From: VRUE01 sp963728365
GTDB taxonomy: Bacteria > Actinomycetota > Thermoleophilia > Solirubrobacterales > 70-9
Reading direction: 5' to 3'
Length of the DNA stretch: 64,000 bases
Assembly (NCBI GenBank): GCA_963728365.1
Contig: CAVSJI010000001.1
Location: 806,001 to 870,000 of the forward strand
Of this stretch, positions 40,769-48,702 are shown piece after piece. The notes under the pieces are model-generated. The model did no database searches. It had not been told where the DNA came from and worked only from the letters and a program-made list of their open reading frames with translations. Every line of letters starts with the position of its first letter. Position 1 is the stretch's first letter. The translations under genes were made by a program, and so were the position numbers.

Positions 40769-41287
40769 CTACTCGCCCGGATTCCTACGCGGCACCAGCA
40801 CCAGGCGCTTGAACTCGGCGACGAGGAGGCCGTCCTGGTTGAGGACCCTGGTGTGGACCTTGACAACGCCGCGGTCGGGCTTCGATTTGGAGGGCTTGAC
40901 TTCCAGCACCTCGGTCTCGCAGAAGAGCGTGTCGCCGTGGAAGACCGGGTTGGGGTGGCTGAGGTCTTCGGTCGCCAGGTTGGCGATCGCCTTGCCGGAG
41001 ACGTCGCTGACCGACATGCCCAGCGCCAGCGAGTAGACGAGCGGGCCGACGACCACGTTGCGGCCCTGCTGGGAGCCGCTCGCGTAGATGTCGTTGATGT
41101 GCAGCGGGTGATGGTTCATCGTGATCAGGCAGAAGAGGTGGTCGTCCGCCTCAGTTACGGTCTTCGCCGGCCAGTGCTTGTAGACGGCGCCGACCTCGAA
41201 CTCCTCGAGGTAGCGGCCGTAGGCGTGCGCGCCGGACGCCTCGCGCTCGGCCTGGTCGGTGGTCAGCTCGTACTTCTGGTCGCTCAT
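40769..41287 (-). CDS. MaoC-like hydratase (mesaconyl-CoA hydratase candidate)
   Basis: The 172-residue hot-dog-fold protein carries the MaoC/hydratase-2 motif VTEADDHLFCLITMNHHPLHIND with the Asp/His catalytic pair, then GRNVVVGPLVYSLALGM and PNPVFHGDTLFCETEV. Its length and sequence fit mesaconyl-CoA hydratases that add water to mesaconyl-CoA. With ccr, ecm and a malyl-CoA lyase-type gene nearby, that role in the ethylmalonyl-CoA route is likely, but other enoyl hydratase roles remain possible. ATG 41287 has GGAGAAG upstream. A UUCG hairpin follows. Confidence 0.82.
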   Translation of the reverse strand: MSDQKYELTTDQAEREASGAHAYGRYLEEFEVGAVYKHWPAKTVTEADDHLFCLITMNHHPLHINDIYASGSQQGRNVVVGPLVYSLALGMSVSDVSGKAIANLATEDLSHPNPVFHGDTLFCETEVLEVKPSKSKPDRGVVKVHTRVLNQDGLLVAEFKRLVLVPRRNPGE

Positions 41288-41364
41288 TTCTGGCTTCTTC
41301 TCCTATCTGGGTGGCGGCGCGGCATCCTATAGATCGGCTGCCGCGGCACCGTCCAGCCCAAGGC

Positions 41365-41370
41365 TAGACT
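41365..41370 (+). promoter_or_regulatory. -10-like TAGACT for leaderless nucleotide-sugar dehydrogenase
   Basis: TAGACT lies 8 nt upstream of ATG 41379, with no Shine-Dalgarno between; the upstream in-frame reading (from 41259) overlaps the MaoC gene and is rejected. Confidence 0.5.
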
Positions 41371-41378
41371 CCCGCGTC

Positions 41379-42626
41379 ATGAAGATCGGGATCATCGGCC
41401 TCGGATACGTCGGCCTGCCTCTGGCCGTCGCCTTTGCCGAGAGCGGGAACGACGTGGTTGCCCTCGACGCCGACCGGCGCAAGGTCGACGGCCTCGCCCG
41501 CGGCGAGAGCTACATCGAGGACATTCCCGATGCGGCCCTGGCGCCGCTCGGCGAGCGCCTCGCGCCGACGACCCGGTACGCCGACCTCGCGTCCTGCAAC
41601 GCAGTGGTCATCTGCGTGCCGACGCCGCTGACCGGCTCGCGGGAGCCGGACCTCACCTACCTGGTCGACTCGGGCGCCGAGCTGGCCAAGGTGCTGCAAC
41701 CCGGTCAGCTCGTCGTGCTCGAGTCGACCACCTACCCCGGCACGACCCGCGAGCGGCTGGGCCCGATCCTCGCCGAGTCCGGACTCTCCGCGGGCGAGGA
41801 CTTCCACCTCGCCTTCTCGCCCGAGCGAATCGACCCGGGCCGCACCGACTACACGGTGCGCACCACGCCGAAGCTGGTCGGCGGGCTGACGCCGGAGTGC
41901 TCGACCCGGGCCGAGGAGCTCTACGAGCTGATCTGCGAGCAGGTCGTGGTTCTTTCGGGGCCGGAGGCGGCGGAGCTCTCCAAGCTCCTGGAGAACATCT
42001 TCCGCTCGGTCAACATCGCCTTCGTCAACGAGCTGGCGCAGCTCTGCGACCGCCTCGGCATCGACGTCTGGGAGGTGATCGACGCGGCCTCGACCAAGCC
42101 GTTCGGCTTCATGCGCTTCGAGCCGGGGCCGGGCATGGGCGGCCACTGCCTGCCGATCGACCCCTTCTACCTCGCCTTCAAGGCGCGCGAACACGACTTC
42201 TATCCCGAGTTCATCGAGCTCGCCGGCAAGATCAACCAGGCGCAGCCCGCCTACTGCGCGGAGCGGATCGAGCGCGCCCTCAACGACCTCGGCAAGCCGG
42301 TAAGGGGCTCCAAGATCCTTCTCCTGGGCGTCAGCTACAAGGCGGGCGTGGGCGACATGCGCGAGTCGCCGGCTCTGAAGATCGCCGAATTGCTGCGCGA
42401 GCTGGGTGGAGACGTCTCCTACCACGATCCGCACGTGCCGCAGCTTCCTCAGTTCGATCTCCGCTCCGTGGAGCTGGATGCCGGCGTGGCCGCGGCCGAT
42501 CTGGCGGCGGTCGTCACCGCCCATCCCGGCCTCGACTACCAGGCGATCGCCGAGGCGGTGCCGGCGCTGATCGATTTTCGCGGGGTCACCCGCGAGGTCG
42601 ACGCCGCCAACCTGATCCGACTCTGA
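41379..42626 (+). CDS. UDP-GlcNAc/ManNAc-type 6-dehydrogenase
   Basis: The 415-residue enzyme is a nucleotide-sugar dehydrogenase of the WbpA/WecC group: IGIIGLGYVGLPLAVAFAESG (NAD loop), VICVPTPLTGSREPDL, VVLESTTYPGTTRE, LAFSPERIDPGR, ELSKLLENIFRSVNIAFVNEL and the catalytic-Cys motif GGHCLPIDPFYLAFKA. The C-terminal domain has VSYKAGVGDMRESPALKI. It makes UDP-linked uronic acids used in surface polysaccharide. It stands alone, 8 kb before the exopolysaccharide locus, and starts leaderless. Confidence 0.92.
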   Translation: MKIGIIGLGYVGLPLAVAFAESGNDVVALDADRRKVDGLARGESYIEDIPDAALAPLGERLAPTTRYADLASCNAVVICVPTPLTGSREPDLTYLVDSGAELAKVLQPGQLVVLESTTYPGTTRERLGPILAESGLSAGEDFHLAFSPERIDPGRTDYTVRTTPKLVGGLTPECSTRAEELYELICEQVVVLSGPEAAELSKLLENIFRSVNIAFVNELAQLCDRLGIDVWEVIDAASTKPFGFMRFEPGPGMGGHCLPIDPFYLAFKAREHDFYPEFIELAGKINQAQPAYCAERIERALNDLGKPVRGSKILLLGVSYKAGVGDMRESPALKIAELLRELGGDVSYHDPHVPQLPQFDLRSVELDAGVAAADLAAVVTAHPGLDYQAIAEAVPALIDFRGVTREVDAANLIRL

Positions 42627-42650
42627 GCGCCGCGGCCGCCGCCGCGCGGC

Positions 42651-43013
42651 TCAGTGGGCTTTCTTCAGCCGTGCGCGTTCCTCCTGGCGTTCGACCACCT
42701 GGGCGATCAGCTTCTTCACGTTGGAGTCGCCGGTGACCTTGATGTGGCCGGTCTCATACGCCCGCCGGTAGCTCTTCAGCGTGCCGCCCTCGGCCAGCTC
42801 GTTGAACTGGGGTCGGTCGATCTGAACCAGCACCCGCTCGTCCTGGGCGAGGTCCTTGGCGATCTTCGGCCCCGGGACCTCAACCCGGTAGAGCTGGATG
42901 TCATGCTTGGCCTTCAGTTCGAGACCGAAGACCAGCTTCAGCTTCTGCAGCGCGGGAACCTCGGCCTGGAACCGCTCGATGGCGGTTTGGATCAGCTGTT
43001 GCGTCGAGGCCAT
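42651..43013 (-). CDS. SCP2 sterol-binding-domain protein
   Basis: The 120-residue protein fits the SCP2 sterol-carrier fold: LVFGLELKAKHDIQLYRVEVPGP, ERVLVQIDRPQFNELAEGGTLKSYRRA and TGHIKVTGDSNVKKLIAQVVE are the usual helix-strand pattern that binds a hydrophobic ligand. Such proteins may carry acyl-CoA or lipids. ATG 43013 has TATCGT 8 nt upstream, leaderless style, although this promoter lies inside the 3' end of the upstream LamG gene, which it overlaps by 22 bp. Confidence 0.78.
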   Translation of the reverse strand: MASTQQLIQTAIERFQAEVPALQKLKLVFGLELKAKHDIQLYRVEVPGPKIAKDLAQDERVLVQIDRPQFNELAEGGTLKSYRRAYETGHIKVTGDSNVKKLIAQVVERQEERARLKKAH

Positions 43014-45877
43014 GTACCGGCACGATAGTGGTGGCTCGCCTGCGCCGGCGTGAGCGGCCTCGGGTAGACGGCGACTTCGTCGATCACGCCCAGGAACTGT
43101 CCCTGCCGACGGCCGGCAGAGCCAATCGCGAAATTTCGCCCTCGCGCAAGGCGCGGCCGCGCGATCCTCGCCCCGGCCACCCGCACGCCGTCGACGAAGA
43201 GACGCGCGGTGGTCCCGTCGTAGGTGGCCACCAGATGGTGGACCTCGCCGACCGCGACCGCCCCGACTGGTGCGCGCAGGCTGTCTCGCCGACCTCGCCT
43301 GCCGTGGCCGACCGCGAACGTGAGCCGATGACCTTCGAGCCGCAGTGCGAAGGCACCGGGCTCACCGGCGATCAGGGCCAGGCGGTGAGCCCGGGGCAGC
43401 GCTCGGGGCTCGATCCAGGCCTCGATCGAGATCCGGCCGCGGGCCTCGAGCGAGCCGCCATTGCGCACGACGACGCGCTCGCCGCCACGGCGGAAACGGA
43501 CCGAACGCCCGCCTGGATCGGCCGGCAAGAGGCTCGGCCGGCCAAGCCGCGGACCGGAGCGATAGCGGCCCGAGTGCCGGCGCCGCAGATCGAAAGCCGC
43601 GACGCCGCTCCGCTCGTCGAGCTTCCAATAGGCAAGCGGCCGGTCCCCGATCACTGCCGCCGCATAGGCATTGCCCGGCAAAAGGAGTCGACCCCTCGCG
43701 GTCGAGACATTCGTCGCAGAGACGGGCGACGAATCGGCCAAGGAAGACCTCATCGTCGTCGCGCTTGCAAGGTTCGAGTAGCCGGAGCCATCGGTGGCGT
43801 TTCGCGCCCGGACCCGGTAGTAGTAAGTCACTCCGGGCGAGAGGCCGCTGTCGGTGAAGCTCGTGCTGTTCGCCCACACAGCCTGGACATAGGGCGAGCC
43901 AAATCCCGGGTCCGTGGCCCGCTCGATGCGGAACTCGCCCTCGTTGTCCGAGTTGTCGGACCAGTGCAACTCGATGCTGTGCTCGGAGACGGCAAGCGCG
44001 CTCAGCTCACCGGGCGCCATGACCGCGGTATCGGGGAGGGTGCCGTCGAGGCCCACCTCGTAGTGCGCGGCGACCCTGTCCGCGGACAGCGCGCCCGGGT
44101 AGACCGCGATCTCGTCGACCGCGCCGTGAAACGGCTCGATGCTGGCGTTCCATGAGCCGATGCTGAGTTCCGCGGCGCCCGCTGACAGAGGACCGGTCAC
44201 GGCCGTCTCACCGACCTCGACTCCATCGACGTAGAGACGCTGCTCGGCGCCGTCATAGGTTCCAACGACGTGGTAGACATGCCCCGCTTCGATTGTCCCG
44301 GGGAGCGCCCCCAGGCGTCGATAGGACCCGGACTGGATGGTCGCGAACTCGAGCCGCGGGCCGTCAAGCTGCAGCGCGTAGGAGCCGGGCTTGCTGGCGA
44401 TGCTCGCGAATTCTCCGGTCGCCGGCAGCGCCGCCGGCTTGATCCAGGCCTCGACCGAGACCCTCGCCGTCGGGCTCAGCGAACTCGAGCTGGGGATTTC
44501 GACGTGGTCGTTGACGCCGTCGAGCGCGATCGCGTCGTTCGCCGCGTCGGCAGGCAGCAGGCTGGGCTGGCCGAGCTGAGCGCCGTTGCGGTAGATGCCG
44601 GGGTTGGCTCCCGCAATGTCGCTGGCGGTCGTTCCGCCGGTCTCGCCCAGCCTCCAGTAACCCGATGGGCCATCGGCGAGCACAGCATTGGAGTACGAGG
44701 ACGAATTGCCACTGCGATCGAGGACGATCGTGTCGGTCTCGGCGCTGGACCACTTGCCCGCCGCATCGCGAAATTCAGCGAAGACCGTCTTCACCCCATC
44801 CGCAGGGCTCCCGCCGTAGGCCGCATCGCTCAGGTTCCAGGCGATCGATTGAGCGGTCGATTCCTGGCCCGTATAGGGCTGGGGAGTCGACCAGTGGGTG
44901 CCATCGTTGGAGAGACGCACCGCGGTCACCCCGCTGATGTCATCGCGGCCGAGGACCTTGACGATCACCTCGGGCGAGGCGGTCGCGACGTCGGTGTCAT
45001 CGATCCTCACCGAGCCGCTTGGTGGATTGAGATCGACGAGCGCGCCTCCGCTTACCGCGAACGGGGTGATCGCTTCATTGTCTTCCTGGTTCTCGCGGCT
45101 CGTGTCGGCCTTGGCGGCGCTCTCGTAGATCTTGTTCAGGGGGTCCGTAACGGAGCGCAGCACATAGTTGCCGTCGGCGAGCGTTCCGCTCGCGCCGAGG
45201 TCGATCCACTGTTCGAAGCGGAAATAGTCATAGGTGTCCCCCCAACCCGGTGAGATTCCCTGCAGCATCCGGCCCTGCGAGTCGGGGATGCAGCCGCCCG
45301 TTCCGTATTCAGGCGGGTAGGGCTGGTTGGGGACGTTGCGGATGAACTCCTCGTCGATCATGCAGCTGGTGGTCTTGGAGCCGATCATCGGATTGCCTTC
45401 GGTCCGGCCGCTGGCTAGCCAGGCTTCGTAGGCGGACTTGGTCCACAGCTCGTACCTGCCCCAGTCGTCGTAGTGGTAGTGCCCGTGCTCCGGGTGGTAG
45501 TAGAACTCTCCGGCGGCGAAGTCCGTGAAGCCACCGGAGTCGTCGTAGACGCGCTGAACCGCCGCCCCTTCGTTGGTTCCGGAGTCGATCGTGCCGCGCA
45601 TCTCCAGCGGCCCCGGCCCGCTGTTCCAGACCGTGTTGGAGAAGCGCAGGACGTTGTCGACCGCGCCACCTCCCTCCGGATCGACGTCGGCGCGGTCGAA
45701 GCGGAGGTCGCGCGGCGGCAGGGTCTTCAGGTTCGGATATAGCAGCGTGGCCGCCTGCGCCGTTGCGGGCAGCAGTGCGACCGAGAAGACGGCGACAGCA
45801 CCGATCGCGCCTCGCCTCAGCGCCCGTTTGCTTCTCGCCAGCACGTGCCGCACCCCGCCGACGTTACCGCTGCGCAC
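42992..45877 (-). CDS. Secreted lysyl-oxidase / LamG / FnIII protein
   Basis: The 961-residue secreted protein begins with a signal peptide. Residues ~45-280 match bacterial lysyl oxidase: the copper-binding HPEHGHYHYDDWGRYEL (His 128-135) and SCMIDEEF/ GGCIPDSQGR segments are present. Residues ~285-390 form a beta-rich region. Two LamG/concanavalin-like modules (~395-610 and ~735-955), each starting with GYWRLGETGG or AYWKLDERSG, flank an FnIII domain with TYYYRVRARNA. It may cross-link or modify extracellular protein or polysaccharide. It overlaps the SCP2 gene downstream. Confidence 0.82.
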   Translation of the reverse strand: MRSGNVGGVRHVLARSKRALRRGAIGAVAVFSVALLPATAQAATLLYPNLKTLPPRDLRFDRADVDPEGGGAVDNVLRFSNTVWNSGPGPLEMRGTIDSGTNEGAAVQRVYDDSGGFTDFAAGEFYYHPEHGHYHYDDWGRYELWTKSAYEAWLASGRTEGNPMIGSKTTSCMIDEEFIRNVPNQPYPPEYGTGGCIPDSQGRMLQGISPGWGDTYDYFRFEQWIDLGASGTLADGNYVLRSVTDPLNKIYESAAKADTSRENQEDNEAITPFAVSGGALVDLNPPSGSVRIDDTDVATASPEVIVKVLGRDDISGVTAVRLSNDGTHWSTPQPYTGQESTAQSIAWNLSDAAYGGSPADGVKTVFAEFRDAAGKWSSAETDTIVLDRSGNSSSYSNAVLADGPSGYWRLGETGGTTASDIAGANPGIYRNGAQLGQPSLLPADAANDAIALDGVNDHVEIPSSSSLSPTARVSVEAWIKPAALPATGEFASIASKPGSYALQLDGPRLEFATIQSGSYRRLGALPGTIEAGHVYHVVGTYDGAEQRLYVDGVEVGETAVTGPLSAGAAELSIGSWNASIEPFHGAVDEIAVYPGALSADRVAAHYEVGLDGTLPDTAVMAPGELSALAVSEHSIELHWSDNSDNEGEFRIERATDPGFGSPYVQAVWANSTSFTDSGLSPGVTYYYRVRARNATDGSGYSNLASATTMRSSLADSSPVSATNVSTARGRLLLPGNAYAAAVIGDRPLAYWKLDERSGVAAFDLRRRHSGRYRSGPRLGRPSLLPADPGGRSVRFRRGGERVVVRNGGSLEARGRISIEAWIEPRALPRAHRLALIAGEPGAFALRLEGHRLTFAVGHGRRGRRDSLRAPVGAVAVGEVHHLVATYDGTTARLFVDGVRVAGARIARPRLARGRNFAIGSAGRRQGQFLGVIDEVAVYPRPLTPAQASHHYRAGTWPRRNS

Positions 45878-45900
45878 GGGGCATCAACGGCCCCGGTACC

Positions 45901-47115
45901 TCAGATCTTGTGCCTCTGGAGAAGCTTCTTGCCGATCACCATGCGCTGGATCTCCGAGGTTCCCTCGCCGATCAGGAGCAGCGGCGCGTCGCGGTAGAGG
46001 CGCTCGATCTCGTACTCCTTCGAGTAGCCGTAGCCGCCGTGGATGCGGAAGCTTTCTTCGACGCAGTACTTGCCGGTCTCCGAGGCGAGCAGCTTGGCCA
46101 TCCCGGCCTCCAGGTCGGAGCGCTCGCCGGCGTCCTTCATCCGCGCCGCCTTGCGGGTGAGGAGGCGGGCAGCCTCGAGCTTGGTCGCCATGTCGGCGAG
46201 CTTGAACTGGATCGCCTGGTGGGCGGCGATCGGCTTGCCGAAGGTCTTGCGTTCCTGGCTGTAGCGCAGGCCGAGCTCCAGGGCGCGCTGGCCGATGCCG
46301 ACACCGCGCGCGGCGACGTTGACGCGGCCGACCTCGAGCGCGTCCATCATCTGCACGAAGCCCTGGCCGACCCCGTCCTGCTCGCCGCCGAGCACGCGCT
46401 CCGGCGGGCAACGGTAGCCGTCGTAGACGAGCTCGGTCGACTCGACGCCCTTGTAGCCCATCTTCTTGATCTTGGGCGGCACGTCGAGGCCGGCGAACTC
46501 GCCCTCGCCGGTTTCCTTCCAGGCCTCCTTCTCGGTGATGAAGCAGGTCATCCCTTTGTAGGGCGGGTCAGCCTGCGGGTCGGTCTTCATCAAGACGAAG
46601 ACAACCGAGGAGCCGAGCCCGTTGGTGACCCACATCTTCTGGCCGTTCAGCTCCCAGCTGCCGTCCTCGCCCTTCTTGGCGGTCGCCTTGATGCCCTGCA
46701 CGTCGGAGCCGACCTCGGGCTCGGAAAGCGAGAAGGCGGCGCGGATCTCGCCAGTCGCCATCTTCGGCAGGAAGTACTCCTTCTGCTCGTCGGTGCCGAA
46801 CTTCATCAAGAGGTAGGAGCCGATGAAGTGGGTGTTGACGACGCCCGAGATCGAGATCCAGCCGCGCGAGAGCTCCTCGACGATCATCGCGTAGGTCGTC
46901 AAATCGAGGCCCATCCCCCCGTACTCCTCGGGGATCGTCACCCCGAAGAGGCCGAGCTCCTTCATCTGCTCGACGATCGGCTCCGGGAAGGAATCCTCGT
47001 GGTCGTAATGCTCGGCGTTGGGGATGATCTGCTCGTCGGCGAACTGGCGGACCATTTCGATGATCGCTTCCTGCTCGTCGGTCATTTCGCGATACGCAGC
47101 GGTGTCTACGGCCAT
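45901..47115 (-). CDS. Acyl-CoA dehydrogenase
   Basis: The 404-residue flavoprotein is a typical acyl-CoA dehydrogenase: AAFSLSEPEVGSDVQGIKATAKK, WVTNGLGSSVVFVLMKTD (FAD), GVGIGQRALELGLRYSQERKTFGKPI, RIHGGYGYSKEYEIERLYRDA, and the catalytic Glu in IGEGTSEIQRMVIG. Specificity is uncertain; methylsuccinyl-CoA dehydrogenases of the ethylmalonyl-CoA pathway are normally longer, so a short-chain or branched-chain acyl-CoA role is equally possible. ATG 47115 has AGGAG just upstream. pabB lies directly upstream with a 5-bp gap. Confidence 0.9.
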   Translation of the reverse strand: MAVDTAAYREMTDEQEAIIEMVRQFADEQIIPNAEHYDHEDSFPEPIVEQMKELGLFGVTIPEEYGGMGLDLTTYAMIVEELSRGWISISGVVNTHFIGSYLLMKFGTDEQKEYFLPKMATGEIRAAFSLSEPEVGSDVQGIKATAKKGEDGSWELNGQKMWVTNGLGSSVVFVLMKTDPQADPPYKGMTCFITEKEAWKETGEGEFAGLDVPPKIKKMGYKGVESTELVYDGYRCPPERVLGGEQDGVGQGFVQMMDALEVGRVNVAARGVGIGQRALELGLRYSQERKTFGKPIAAHQAIQFKLADMATKLEAARLLTRKAARMKDAGERSDLEAGMAKLLASETGKYCVEESFRIHGGYGYSKEYEIERLYRDAPLLLIGEGTSEIQRMVIGKKLLQRHKI

Positions 47116-47120
47116 GGCTC

Positions 47121-48683
47121 CTAGCTCGTCGATGTCGGGGACAGAGGGCGGCGCCGGGAATTGCCCGGCGCGGCGGCAGCGTCCAAGGATATCGACGCGC
47201 CGCGGCCGAGAGCGGCGGCCGGCGCCGCGGCCTTGAGCAGCATCTCGGCCAGCTCCTGCTCGGGATCGGAGTCGGCGACGATCGCACCGCCGGCGCCGAT
47301 CGAGAGCGTGCCGCCGTTTAGGACGATCGTGCGGATCGCGACCGAGAAGTCGCAGGCGCCCCCCGGGCCAAGCCAGCCGATCGCGCCCGAGTAGACGCCG
47401 CGAGCCTCGCCCTCGAGCTGGTCGAGGATCTCCATCGTGCGCCGCTTTGGCGCGCCGGTCATCGAGCCTGGCGGGAAGCAGGCCCGAATCGCCTCGGCCG
47501 TCGAGACGCCGGGGCGCAGCCGGCCGCGGATCGCGGAGACCAGCTGGTGGACCGTCTCATAGCTCTCGACGCGCATCAGCTCGACGACCTCGACGCTGCC
47601 GGTCTCGCAGACGCGCCCCAGGTCGTTGCGGACCAGGTCGACGATCGTCACGTTCTCGGCGCGGTTCTTCGGGTCGGCGGCGAGCGCCGCGGCGAACTGC
47701 GCGTCCTCCTCGGCGGTCGCGCCGCGCTGGCTCGTCCCCTTGATCGGCCGCGATTCGGCCCGACCGTCGCGATCGACCGCCAGGAACCGCTCCGGCGAGG
47801 AGCTCAGCACGGCAAGGTCGCCGAAGCGCAGGAAGGCCGAGTGCGGCGCCGGGTTGGCGCGGCGCAGGGCGCGGTAGAGCGCCAGGGGATCGAGCGTCCC
47901 CTCCCCCTCCGCCCGGTTGGTGAGGCAGATCTCGTAGCTGTGCCCGGCGCGTAAGTAGCGCTTACAGGCCTCGACGTCCTCGAGGTAGCGCGCGGACGAA
48001 CGGCGCAAACCCAGCCGGGCGGCCGGACCCACCTGGGGCGCCGCAAGCGCCGGCAGCACCTCGAGCGCACTCGCCACCCCCGCAACCCACCGCTCCGCCT
48101 CGTCCCGCAGGCGAACTGCATCAAATTCCCTACCTGCTGGAGCGGGAATTTGATGCAGTTCGGGCGGGGGTGGGGTTTGGGCCACGAGGTAGGTGTGCAG
48201 CTTCTGGTGGTCGAAGGCGATGAAGCGGCCCGTGCGGATCAGGGCGGCGTCGGGTGTCTTGGCGCGGTATGCAGCGACGCCGTCGCATTCGGCCTTGAGC
48301 TCGTAGCCGAGGTAGCCGACCAGGCCACCCTGGAAGCCGAAGGGAAGGTTCTGGTCCGCCTCGGGGAGAGCGGCCTGCTCGCGCTTCAGGTACTCGAAGA
48401 TCGATTCGTCGCGGAGCTCGACGCCTCCGGAGCCCTCGACCCGCACCCTGCGTTCGGCGAGCTCGTAGGTGACGACGGCCGCCAGCGGGCCGGAGCCGTC
48501 GCCCATGAAGGAGAAGCGGCTACCGGCGCCGTCGGCGGCACCGTCGAGCCAGAATGCGTTGGGGCTCGATCCATATACATGGACGAACACCCGCTCCGGG
48601 TCGGGCAGGAAGTCGAGTCGCTTGACCAAGAGGTGCGGGCGCGCCGCGGCCGGCTGCGCCCCGGGCTGACGAGCGGCCGGCAT
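47121..48683 (-). CDS. pabB: Aminodeoxychorismate synthase component I with palindrome-encoded insert
   Basis: The 520-residue protein fits PabB/TrpE-type chorismate-amination enzymes: N-domain with LPFGFQGGLVGYLGYELKAECDG, then catalytic domain with YLRAGHSYEICLTNRAEG, SSPERFLAV, SRPIKGTSQRGAT, NVTIVDLVRNDLGRVCETGSVEV and CFPPGSMTGAPKRRTMEIL. Between the two domains (about residues 175-191) sits ELHQIPAPAGREFDAV, encoded exactly by a family A palindrome and read in frame. ATG 48683 lies 19 bp from the divergent pabC start. It provides 4-amino-4-deoxychorismate for folate. Confidence 0.92.
   Translation of the reverse strand: MPAARQPGAQPAAARPHLLVKRLDFLPDPERVFVHVYGSSPNAFWLDGAADGAGSRFSFMGDGSGPLAAVVTYELAERRVRVEGSGGVELRDESIFEYLKREQAALPEADQNLPFGFQGGLVGYLGYELKAECDGVAAYRAKTPDAALIRTGRFIAFDHQKLHTYLVAQTPPPPELHQIPAPAGREFDAVRLRDEAERWVAGVASALEVLPALAAPQVGPAARLGLRRSSARYLEDVEACKRYLRAGHSYEICLTNRAEGEGTLDPLALYRALRRANPAPHSAFLRFGDLAVLSSSPERFLAVDRDGRAESRPIKGTSQRGATAEEDAQFAAALAADPKNRAENVTIVDLVRNDLGRVCETGSVEVVELMRVESYETVHQLVSAIRGRLRPGVSTAEAIRACFPPGSMTGAPKRRTMEILDQLEGEARGVYSGAIGWLGPGGACDFSVAIRTIVLNGGTLSIGAGGAIVADSDPEQELAEMLLKAAAPAAALGRGASISLDAAAAPGNSRRRPLSPTSTS
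48113..48161 (+). repeat. Palindromic element family A, copy 4 (inside pabB)
   Basis: GAACTGCATCAAATTCCC (48113-48130), loop TACCTGCTGGAGC, GGGAATTTGATGCAGTTC (48144-48161): perfect 18-bp arms. It lies wholly within the pabB reading frame on the opposite strand to the element's orientation. Confidence 0.94.
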
Positions 48684-48702
48684 CGCGTCAAGATATCCGG
48701 CG

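Noticed and set aside
12748..48161. CRISPR array
   Set aside because: The four family A repeats are far apart and irregularly spaced, with no spacers or cas genes.
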